DNA from: Fusobacterium ulcerans
GTDB lineage: Bacteria > Fusobacteriota > Fusobacteriia > Fusobacteriales > Fusobacteriaceae
Length of the DNA stretch: 64,000 nt
Assembly (NCBI RefSeq): GCF_003019675.1
Contig: NZ_CP028105.1
Coordinates: 2,062,282 to 2,126,281 of the forward strand
Reading direction: 5' to 3'
Notes under the pieces: model-generated
The model's input: only the letters and a program-made list of their open reading frames with translations
Database searches by the model: none
Told to the model about the DNA's origin: nothing
Shown: in pieces, positions 26,320-33,721 of the stretch
Position numbering within the stretch: position 1 is the first letter of the stretch
Layout: every line of letters begins with the position of its first letter
Position numbers and translations under genes: made by a program

Positions 26320-27540
26320 TTATTTATTTGGATAAGCTCCGTTCCATACTACATTTTTGAACCCTTCTACATCTGTATCTCCTTCAGTGCTGATACATAG
26401 TATTCTTGAGTTTTCATCTAATTTAAGTTCTTTCATAAGTTCTTTGTATTCTTCTTTCTTTTCTGAAAGAATAGTGAATAGTCCCAGCCCTACAGCTCCT
26501 GATTCCCCAGAAATAACTCTTGTATCTGTTCCAAGAGGACTAGAAAGTACTCTCATTCCTCTAGCTGCAACCTGATCATCACATGATACAGAGAAGTCTG
26601 CATTGTCTCTTAATATTTTCCAGCTGATAGTATTTGGTTCTCCACAAGCAAGTCCAGCCATTATAGTAGTAAGATCTCCAGTTACATTATGTGGATTTCC
26701 ATCATTAGCTTCCATAGATTTATATATACAGTTAGCTCCATGAGGTTCACAGATAACTGTTATTGGTCTGTCATCTCCATAAAGGTGAGCTAAATATCCT
26801 TGTACTGCCCCTGCGAATGATCCTACCCCAGCTTGAAGAAATACATGAGTAGGTTTTTCTTCTTTAGCTGCTTCCAGCTGCTCTACTACTTCATTTATTA
26901 TTGTTGAATATCCCTGCATGATCCATAGAGGAATTTCTTCATATCCGTCCCATGCAGTATCCTGTACCATTATCCATCCATGATCTTGTGCACCTTTATT
27001 AGCAAGTCTTACAGCATCATCATAGTTAAGATCAGTTATACTTACATCTGCTCCTTCTTTAGCTATTGCATCAAATCTCATTTGAGCAGAACCTTTAGGC
27101 ATATATACAACAGATTTTTGTCTAAGTCTTGCAGCCATCCATGCTACACCTCTACCGTGGTTACCATCAGTAGCAGTAACAAAAGTAACATCTCCAAGCT
27201 GTTTTTTTACTTCATCAGAGATAAGCACATTGAAAGGAAGATCTTTCATGTCTCTATTAAGTTTTTGACTAAGATATTTCCCTATTGCATATGATCCCCC
27301 AAGTACTTTGAAAGCATTCAGTCCGAATCTTTTAGATTCATCCTTCATCCATACTTTTTTAACACCATAGTATGAAGCAAGAGTTTTCAGATCAACTAAA
27401 GGAGTTGCCTGATAATCAGGGAGACTTTTATGAAAGTCATAAACCTCTTTCATTTCCTCAGAGCTAAATCCTGAAAGTTCAGATTTTTTATATCCAGCAT
27501 CTCTGCTTTTTTTATTGTGTACCCATTTTAATAATTCCAC
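26320..27540 (-). CDS. ygeX: Diaminopropionate ammonia-lyase (YgeX)
   Basis: A PLP-dependent lyase converting 2,3-diaminopropionate to pyruvate and two ammonia. It is 406 residues, close to the E. coli enzyme. The PLP lysine lies in NAFKVLGGSYAIG near residue 77, the phosphate-binding loop in TATDGNHGRGVAWMA and a further family segment in GVGSFAGAVQGYL. The start is GTG at 27540 with GAGGAGGATTTTAAA in front. It is the first gene of the leftward arm, and a sigma-54-type promoter lies 48 bp upstream. Diaminopropionate is a proposed late intermediate of the anaerobic purine route, which fits this neighbourhood. Confidence 0.93.
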   Translation of the reverse strand: MELLKWVHNKKSRDAGYKKSELSGFSSEEMKEVYDFHKSLPDYQATPLVDLKTLASYYGVKKVWMKDESKRFGLNAFKVLGGSYAIGKYLSQKLNRDMKDLPFNVLISDEVKKQLGDVTFVTATDGNHGRGVAWMAARLRQKSVVYMPKGSAQMRFDAIAKEGADVSITDLNYDDAVRLANKGAQDHGWIMVQDTAWDGYEEIPLWIMQGYSTIINEVVEQLEAAKEEKPTHVFLQAGVGSFAGAVQGYLAHLYGDDRPITVICEPHGANCIYKSMEANDGNPHNVTGDLTTIMAGLACGEPNTISWKILRDNADFSVSCDDQVAARGMRVLSSPLGTDTRVISGESGAVGLGLFTILSEKKEEYKELMKELKLDENSRILCISTEGDTDVEGFKNVVWNGAYPNK

Positions 27541-27587
27541 TTTAAAATCCTCCTCAATATATTATTTTATTTTTAATTATATAACAA

Positions 27588-27602
27588 GCAATTTTTATGC
27601 CA
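27588..27602 (-). promoter_or_regulatory. Sigma-54 (-24/-12) promoter of the ygeX arm
   Basis: The minus strand reads TGGCATAAAAATTGC, matching TGGCAY-N7-TTGC with 12 bp from the -24 G to the -12 G. It points into ygeX, 48 bp from its start, and the activator gene is adjacent. Confidence 0.85.
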
Positions 27603-27683
27603 GAGCAAATATTTTTTTTATAGTATTTATTTTTAAAGAAAAAGTGGTTTTTTATATGAAAATTTAATTATTTAAAAAAATCC

Positions 27684-27716
27684 TATCATTATGATAATTT
27701 CAATATCATAATGATA
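27684..27716. promoter_or_regulatory. Paired enhancer-like dyads, also the terminator of the activator gene
   Basis: TATCATTATGATA at 27684-27696 and TATCATAATGATA at 27704-27716 have centres 20 bp apart. Together they also form a 15-bp perfect stem whose minus-strand side is followed by a run of seven T, right after the activator stop at 27727. The same dyad recurs twice at 29573-29607. The distance to the ygeX -24/-12 box is about 80-130 bp, typical for activator binding sites. Confidence 0.75.
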
Positions 27717-27726
27717 GGGAATATAG

Positions 27727-29487
27727 TTACACTTCATTTAATTTATATTTGTCTATTTTTCTATAGAGAGTTGCAATTCCTATACCAAGTCTATCAGCAG
27801 CTTTGTTTTTACAGTTTGAATCATCCTTATACAGGTCTAAAGCTTTTTTTATCATAACTTTTTCCATTTCTTCAATGGTACATATATCATCACTGTCATT
27901 GAGAGAAATAACTTTACTACTTTTTACATTTTCTTTATTCTTTAAGATATTGTCATAAAGCATAGTTTTAGTTATTCTTCCAGAATCATCAGCCATATTT
28001 ACCATAAATTCTATAATGTTTTCAAGTTCTCTGACATTTCCAGGCCATGAATAATTTTTTAATATCTCTTTTACATCATCATCTATTGTATGAACATATT
28101 TATTGAAAATGTTGTTGTATTTTTCTATAAGCTTATCAATGATAAGGAAAAGGTCGTGGTCTCTTTCGCAAAGAGGGGGAATTTCAATAGGAATTACATT
28201 TAATCTATAATATAGATCCTCTCTGAATTTATTTTCCTCTACCATTTTTTTTAAATCCATATTAGTAGCAGCTATTACTCTGAGATCTAGATTAATAAGC
28301 TTGTTTGATCCTATTCTTACCAAAGTTCTTTCCTGTAATACTCTTAGAAGTTTTACCTGTAAAGAGTATGGCATTTCCCCTATCTCATCCAGAAATATAT
28401 CTCCAGTATTGGCAAGTTCAAATTTTCCTACTCTACCTTCTGAACTGGCACCACTAAATGCACCTTTTACATAACCAAAGAGCTCACTTTCTAAAAGAGA
28501 GTCAGGAATAGCACCGCAGTTGATTGCTATAAAAGGTCTGTTTCTTCTTTCACCGCTGTCATGAATGGCTCTGGCTACTAATTCTTTTCCAGTTCCGCTT
28601 TTTCCAGTGATAAGGACAGTAGATTTAGTATCTGCCACTTTTCTTATTTTATTTTTCAAACTTTGCATTACTTCAGATTCCCCAATTATAGCATCTAAAG
28701 CTGATGATTCATTATTTCCCTTTGTACTTTTGGGAATATCAGTATTTACATTATCAAAGATAAATATAGTATAGGCTTTTTCATTTATTGAAGATATCGG
28801 AATTGAAACTCCAACCATATTAAAATATTTATCATCAATTGTCATTTCAAATATATCTTTTCCAAGAATAGTAAGTTTTTTAGAAACAATATTTACCTGC
28901 TTTGAAGTATAGTCTGCTCCTAGCTTCATAGTTTTCATTGCAGGTTTATTTGCATTGACGATGTAATTATTAGCATCTAAAGAAAGGACACATTTATCCA
29001 TATTATTTAATATTTGTTTGAAAACATCATTCACTTCTTGAGTTTTTATTTCATTTTGATATTCATATACTTTTCCAGATATAAAGTCACCTATTTGTTC
29101 AAGAAACTTAAGATAAGAGTCAAGGTTGCTAAGAACTTTATTTTTTTGTAAATCCGTAGTACATATAAGTCCAATTACTCCGATTACTTCATCTTTATAT
29201 AATATAGGAGAAGAGAGCTCCAGCTTTTCTTTACATTCTTTTTTATAATTACATTTTTTACAAAGTTCATGTTTTCTAGGCTCTGTAATTAAAAGACTTT
29301 TTTTAGTATTAATTACTTCTTTATATACAACACCACTTACTATTTCATTATTTTTATCTTGAAATAAACCAGTTCCAGCTATTCTTACAAGATCAGCATC
29401 AACTATTTCTACTTCTGCTTCAATTACATTAGATATTATATTAGCATACTTTTTTACATGATTTTCTATATTTTTTAGTTTAGACAT
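27727..29487 (-). CDS. ygeV: Sigma-54-dependent transcriptional activator (YgeV-like)
   Basis: An enhancer-binding protein driving RNA polymerase with sigma-54. It is 586 residues from ATG 29487, preceded by TGGAGGTCACAG; a longer frame to 29514 lacks such a site. The N-terminal half has GAF-like and PAS-like sensory regions, with a cysteine cluster LCKKCNYKKEC near residue 85. The AAA+ core follows at about 285-520: Walker A GKSGTGKE, loop GAFSGA (a Ser variant of GAFTGA), Walker B GDIFLDEIGE and arginine-finger region LYYRLNVIPIE. A Fis-type HTH closes the protein (AADRLGIGIATLYRKIDKY). It sits between two sigma-54 promoters. E. coli YgeV has the same place in the homologous cluster. Confidence 0.92.
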   Translation of the reverse strand: MSKLKNIENHVKKYANIISNVIEAEVEIVDADLVRIAGTGLFQDKNNEIVSGVVYKEVINTKKSLLITEPRKHELCKKCNYKKECKEKLELSSPILYKDEVIGVIGLICTTDLQKNKVLSNLDSYLKFLEQIGDFISGKVYEYQNEIKTQEVNDVFKQILNNMDKCVLSLDANNYIVNANKPAMKTMKLGADYTSKQVNIVSKKLTILGKDIFEMTIDDKYFNMVGVSIPISSINEKAYTIFIFDNVNTDIPKSTKGNNESSALDAIIGESEVMQSLKNKIRKVADTKSTVLITGKSGTGKELVARAIHDSGERRNRPFIAINCGAIPDSLLESELFGYVKGAFSGASSEGRVGKFELANTGDIFLDEIGEMPYSLQVKLLRVLQERTLVRIGSNKLINLDLRVIAATNMDLKKMVEENKFREDLYYRLNVIPIEIPPLCERDHDLFLIIDKLIEKYNNIFNKYVHTIDDDVKEILKNYSWPGNVRELENIIEFMVNMADDSGRITKTMLYDNILKNKENVKSSKVISLNDSDDICTIEEMEKVMIKKALDLYKDDSNCKNKAADRLGIGIATLYRKIDKYKLNEV

Positions 29488-29505
29488 CTGTGACCTCCAT
29501 AAAAG

Positions 29506-29527
29506 AGCAGTCAAAAATTATGACCGC
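29506..29527. promoter_or_regulatory. Inverted repeat in the leader of the activator gene
   Basis: AGCAGTCA at 29506-29513 and TGACCGCT at 29520-29527 are an inverted repeat with one mismatch, 18 bp before the activator start. On the minus strand a TATAAT box lies just upstream (around 29537-29545), so the repeat would be at the 5' end of the mRNA. It may be an operator or a small RNA hairpin. Confidence 0.4.
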
Positions 29528-29572
29528 TTTTAACCATTATATCATATATTTTATAAAAAGAAAGGAAGAGTT

Positions 29573-29607
29573 TATCAAAATGATATTTATTTTTTATCAT
29601 TATGATA
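29573..29607. promoter_or_regulatory. Paired enhancer-like dyads upstream of ssnA
   Basis: TATCAAAATGATA at 29573-29585 and TATCATTATGATA at 29595-29607 have centres 22 bp apart and lie about 105-140 bp upstream of the ssnA -24/-12 box. The second copy is identical to the one at 27684. This is the expected placement for binding sites of the adjacent sigma-54 activator. Confidence 0.75.
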
Positions 29608-29711
29608 ATGAGAAGAGATTTAGTGAATGATTTTTTTAAAATTTAAATGGTTTTTATATTAATAATGAAAAATTAGGTGACTGTGGAAGAATTTGTATAT
29701 TTTTATTGTAT

Positions 29712-29726
29712 TGGCATACATATTGC
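29712..29726 (+). promoter_or_regulatory. Sigma-54 (-24/-12) promoter of the ssnA arm
   Basis: TGGCATACATATTGC has the -24 GG and -12 GC 12 bp apart, followed by TTTT. It lies 39 bp before the ssnA start. Its first six bases equal those of the ygeX promoter. Confidence 0.85.
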
Positions 29727-29765
29727 TTTTAAATTTAACAAGCAAATAAGATAGGAGGGAATATT

Positions 29766-31091
29766 TTGATATTAATCAATGGAAGAATAATAACTCAAGA
29801 TATTGAAAGACCATACATAGAAAATGGAAGTATAGTCATAAAGGGAGAAAAAATAGTAGATTTAGGTAATACTGAAGATATGATAAAAAAATATCCCCAT
29901 GAAGAAATTGAAGATGTCAAAGGAAAAGTAATAATGCCTGGGCTGATAAATACTCATCATCATATTTATAGCGCCTTTGCCAGAGGGATGAAATCTAATG
30001 GAAAACCTTCAAAAGATTTTATTGAAATACTTGAAAATCTTTGGTGGAAGCTGGACAAAAAATTAAACTTGGAAGATGTGGAATACAGTGCTTTGACAAC
30101 ATATACAGATTGTATAAAAAATGGAGTAACAACAGTATTTGACCACCATGCAAGTCCTTATGCCATAACAGGAAGTCTGGAAACTATAGCAGAAGCAGCA
30201 AATAAATTAGGAATAAGAACATGCCTTTGTTATGAAGTTTCTGATAGAGACGGAATGGAAATAATGGAAGAAGGAATAAAAGAAAATATAAACTTTATAA
30301 AAAAATATAACACTGATTCTCAAAATATGATAAAGGGAATGTTTGGACTTCATGCTTCTTTTACTCTGTCAGATGCAAGTCTGAGAAGATGTGATGAAGA
30401 GATGAAAGGACTTAATGCTGGATATCATGTACATACAGCTGAAGGAAAAGCTGATCTAGAAGATTCATTGAAAAAATATAATAAAAGAGTAGTTGAAAGA
30501 TTGAGAGATTTTAATATTCTTGGAGATAAAACTATAGCAGTTCACTGTATCCATATAAATGAAGAGGAAATGAACATCCTTAGAGATACAAAAACAAATG
30601 TAGTACATAATGCTGAATCTAATATGGGAAATGCAGTTGGATGTTCTCCATTTTTGGAAATGTTTGCTAAAGGAATAAATATAGGAATAGGAACAGATGG
30701 GTATACAAGTGATATGTTTGAGTCTATGAAAGTAGCTAATATTTTGCACAAACATGAAAAGAAAGATCCTTCAGCAGCATGGGGAGAAGTACCAACAGCT
30801 CTATTTGAAAATAATAGAAAAATAGCTGAAAAATATTTTAAGGGAGATATAGGAGTAATCAAAGCAGGAGCATTAGCTGATGTAATAGTAGTAGATTATG
30901 ATCCTCTTACTCCAATGGATGGAAATAACACTAATGGTCACATACTTTTTGGAATGATGGGAAGAAGTGTAGTGACAACTATAATAAATGGAAAAATAGT
31001 AATGAAAGACAGAAAACTCCTTACAGGAGATGAAAAAGGAATATTTGGACACTCAAGGGAAACAGCACAAAAATTGTGGAATAGAATGTAA
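29766..31091 (+). CDS. ssnA: SsnA-family aminohydrolase
   Basis: A 441-residue metal-dependent amidohydrolase related to chlorohydrolase and guanine deaminase, in the SsnA subgroup linked to selenium-dependent molybdenum hydroxylases. Metal ligands are HxH in INTHHHIYSAFARGM, a His in YHVHTAEG and AVHCIHI, and an Asp in IGTDGYTSD. It probably deaminates or ring-opens a purine-derived intermediate. The start is TTG at 29766 after ATAGGAGGGAATATT. It is the first gene of the rightward arm, and the permease follows after 27 bp. Confidence 0.9.
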   Translation: MILINGRIITQDIERPYIENGSIVIKGEKIVDLGNTEDMIKKYPHEEIEDVKGKVIMPGLINTHHHIYSAFARGMKSNGKPSKDFIEILENLWWKLDKKLNLEDVEYSALTTYTDCIKNGVTTVFDHHASPYAITGSLETIAEAANKLGIRTCLCYEVSDRDGMEIMEEGIKENINFIKKYNTDSQNMIKGMFGLHASFTLSDASLRRCDEEMKGLNAGYHVHTAEGKADLEDSLKKYNKRVVERLRDFNILGDKTIAVHCIHINEEEMNILRDTKTNVVHNAESNMGNAVGCSPFLEMFAKGINIGIGTDGYTSDMFESMKVANILHKHEKKDPSAAWGEVPTALFENNRKIAEKYFKGDIGVIKAGALADVIVVDYDPLTPMDGNNTNGHILFGMMGRSVVTTIINGKIVMKDRKLLTGDEKGIFGHSRETAQKLWNRM

Positions 31092-31118
31092 TACAAATTA
31101 TGGGTTGGGGGTATTTTA

Positions 31119-32471
31119 ATGATGGATATCAAAGCAGCAAATGTAGGACAAATCAGCTCAATAGATACAATGCTGAGCCCAAAAGAACTTTTTCTTTTTG
31201 GAATGCAGCATATAGCAGCAATGTGTGCAGGAGCTATGGCAGTTCCTATCATTCTTGGAAATTCTTTGGGAATGACATATGATCAAATAAGTATATTAGT
31301 AGCTGCCTCTTTTATGATGGCAGGATTGGGAACTATTATACAAACTTTAGGTATTGGAAAAAAAATAGGGTCAAGACTTCCAATGGTGGAAGGAGTAAGT
31401 TTTGCAGGAGTAGCAGCTCTATCTGCTGTAGGAGTGGCATATAGAGATGCAGATCCAGTAATGGGAATACAAGTGATGATGGGAGCAACTATTATTTCAG
31501 GAGTATTTTGTATAGTGGTAGCACCAGTGTTTGGAAAATTACTGAAATTTTTTCCACCTCTTGTATCAGGAGTAGTAGTTACATGTATGGGATTATCCCT
31601 TATACCAGTAGCTATTAGATGGATAGGAGGAGGAAATCCTTCAGCAGAAAATTTTGGTAATTTTAAAAGTATACTTTTAGCTGGAATAACTTTGATAATA
31701 ATAGTGGGAATTCAGAAAATATCAAAGGGATTTCTTGGAAATATAGCTATTTTATTAGGAATAATAGCAGGAACATTAATAGCTATACCTATGGGAATGG
31801 TAGAATTTTCAAATGTTTCTGAAGCAGGAATTTTTAACCTTAATACACCATTGTATTTTGGAATGCCAAAGTTTGATATAACAGCAGTACTGTCTCTGTT
31901 TTTGGTACAGTTAGTAATTATGACAGATGCAACTGGGAATCAACTGAATCTCAGTAATATCTGTAAGGCTGATGAAAAAGATGAAGGAAGGCTGGTAGCA
32001 GGATTGAGAGCCCATGGACTTTCTTCAGTATTAGGTGGGCTATTTAATACATTTCCACACTCACTTTTTGGGCAGAATGTAGGAATAGCTGCAATAACAG
32101 GAGTATCAAGCCGTTTTGTAGGAACCGCAGCAGGAGTAATGCTTCTGGCAGTGAGTTTTTTTCCTAAGCTCATAAATATACTTACATCTATTCCAGAACC
32201 AGTATTAGGCGGAGCAGGAATAATAATGTTTGGTATAGTTGCAGCCAATGGAATAAAAAGACTTGGAGAAGTAAACTACAATGGAAATAAAAATCTTATG
32301 ATAGTTGCTACAAGTATAGGAATAGCCCTTATACCAATAGCAGTACCAGAGTTTTTTAAACATTTTCCAAGCTGGGGAAAAATACTTTTTCAAAGTCCAG
32401 TAACTTTAGGATGCCTTTCAGTGCTTATACTGAATATAATCTTCAATGAATTAGGAAAGAGCAAGAAGTAA
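31119..32471 (+). CDS. NCS2-family xanthine/uric acid (or uracil) permease
   Basis: A 450-residue inner-membrane purine/pyrimidine symporter with about 12-14 membrane segments. The NCS2 signature is in FGQNVGIAAITGVSSRFVG, and the substrate-region motif ATGNQ lies near residue 270. The E. coli cluster carries the urate transporter UgpU (YgfU), so xanthine or urate is likely here. The start is ATG 31119 with GGGGGTATTTTA in front; ATG 31122 is a possible alternative. Confidence 0.88.
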   Translation: MMDIKAANVGQISSIDTMLSPKELFLFGMQHIAAMCAGAMAVPIILGNSLGMTYDQISILVAASFMMAGLGTIIQTLGIGKKIGSRLPMVEGVSFAGVAALSAVGVAYRDADPVMGIQVMMGATIISGVFCIVVAPVFGKLLKFFPPLVSGVVVTCMGLSLIPVAIRWIGGGNPSAENFGNFKSILLAGITLIIIVGIQKISKGFLGNIAILLGIIAGTLIAIPMGMVEFSNVSEAGIFNLNTPLYFGMPKFDITAVLSLFLVQLVIMTDATGNQLNLSNICKADEKDEGRLVAGLRAHGLSSVLGGLFNTFPHSLFGQNVGIAAITGVSSRFVGTAAGVMLLAVSFFPKLINILTSIPEPVLGGAGIIMFGIVAANGIKRLGEVNYNGNKNLMIVATSIGIALIPIAVPEFFKHFPSWGKILFQSPVTLGCLSVLILNIIFNELGKSKK

Positions 32472-32600
32472 GCAGCAATCAAGAAAAGTAAGAAATGAGA
32501 AGTAGGAGAAAATAAAAAATAAAGTAAAAATAGAGAAGTAAAAATTGAAGAAAATAAAAAATAGAAATTAAAATATAAAAATTAAAATGTAATTTTAGGA
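32472..32600 (+). repeat. Purine-rich low-complexity spacer
   Basis: This spacer has almost no C or T outside short runs. It contains a degenerate repeat unit of the form AGAAGTA-n-GAAAATAAAAAATA about twice (near 32500 and 32533). It holds no ORF and no hairpin and leads into the Shine-Dalgarno of the next gene. It probably gives an unstructured mRNA segment. Confidence 0.4.
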
Positions 32601-32606
32601 GGAAAA

Positions 32607-33704
32607 ATGGCAGATATAAGAGTTAAAATAGCAGGTTTAGAATATGAGAATCCAGTGATAGTGGCAGCAGGACCACCTTCAAAGGATGCAGAAGCATGCA
32701 GAGCATGTGTAGAAAATGGAGCAGCAGGAGTAGTTGCAAAAACTGTATCAGCAGTTCCAGCAAATGTACCAAAACCATGTATGCACGACTTTAAAGGAAA
32801 ACTATTTCTTAATACAGAATTATGGTCTGAACTTTCAGTGGAACACTGGATGGCAGAGGAATATGAAAAATGTAAAGTAAATAATGAACCATTAATAATA
32901 GGAATGGGATATGTAGAATCTGATATTAGAACCCTTATACCTATGCTGGATAAATATGCAGATGCTTATGAGATTTCAAGCCACTATGTAGGAAGAGATC
33001 TTACTCCTATGCTGAATACATTGAGAGCAGCAAAGGAACTTACTAAAAAGCCGGTATTTATGAAAGTGTCTCCAGGAGTTGAGAATTTAGGAGAAGTAGG
33101 AAGAATTTTAGAAGAAAATGGAGCTGATGGGTTAGTAGCTATCAACTCAGTAGGTCCTTGTCTTTCAATAGATATAGAAACTGGAAAACCATTTATGGGA
33201 AGTGCAACAGGATATGGTTGGATGTCAGGAGCAGCTATAAAACCAATAGCATTGAGAGTTGTATATGAACTTGCAAAAGCAGTAAAAATCCCAGTATTTG
33301 GTGTAGGTGGAGTTACTTGCGGAGCAGATGTTATAGAAATGGTAATGGCAGGAGCAGCAGCAGTTCAAGTATGTACTCAGGGAATAATCGAAGGGCCTAA
33401 AGCTTTTGGAAGAATAGCAAAAGAGACTAATGAGTGGCTGGATAAACATGGGTATAATTCGTTAGATGAAATAAGAGGAATAACAATAAAATATTTAGCT
33501 GAAAGAGAAAAAGCTAACTATATTACAAATCCTCCAGTTGTATCAGAAGATAAATGTATAGGATGTGGAATCTGTAAAACTGTATGTGGATATAAAGCAA
33601 TAGAAATAGTTGAGAAAAAAGCTGTTATTAATAAGGATAAATGTTTTGGATGCGGAGTATGCGTTTCTAAATGTCCTACAAAAGCTATGGATATAGCTAG
33701 ATAA
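32607..33704 (+). CDS. PreA-like dihydroorotate-dehydrogenase-fold Fe-S oxidoreductase
   Basis: 365 residues. A flavin (FMN) TIM-barrel related to dihydropyrimidine dehydrogenase subunit PreA and dihydroorotate dehydrogenase spans about 1-290 (VKIAGLEYENPVIVAAGPP, FMKVSPGVENLGE, VPVFGVGG-type strand PVFGVGGVTCGADV). Two C-terminal 4Fe-4S motifs follow near 314-360: CIGCGICKTVC and CFGCGVCVSKCP. Electrons probably pass between the clusters and FMN. The usual partner PreT is absent here. Between the permease and xanthine dehydrogenase it may do the reductive step that YgfK is proposed to do in E. coli; that is inference. The start follows TAGGAGGAAAA. Confidence 0.85.
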   Translation: MADIRVKIAGLEYENPVIVAAGPPSKDAEACRACVENGAAGVVAKTVSAVPANVPKPCMHDFKGKLFLNTELWSELSVEHWMAEEYEKCKVNNEPLIIGMGYVESDIRTLIPMLDKYADAYEISSHYVGRDLTPMLNTLRAAKELTKKPVFMKVSPGVENLGEVGRILEENGADGLVAINSVGPCLSIDIETGKPFMGSATGYGWMSGAAIKPIALRVVYELAKAVKIPVFGVGGVTCGADVIEMVMAGAAAVQVCTQGIIEGPKAFGRIAKETNEWLDKHGYNSLDEIRGITIKYLAEREKANYITNPPVVSEDKCIGCGICKTVCGYKAIEIVEKKAVINKDKCFGCGVCVSKCPTKAMDIAR

Positions 33705-33721
33705 AAATAATGGAGGGAAAT

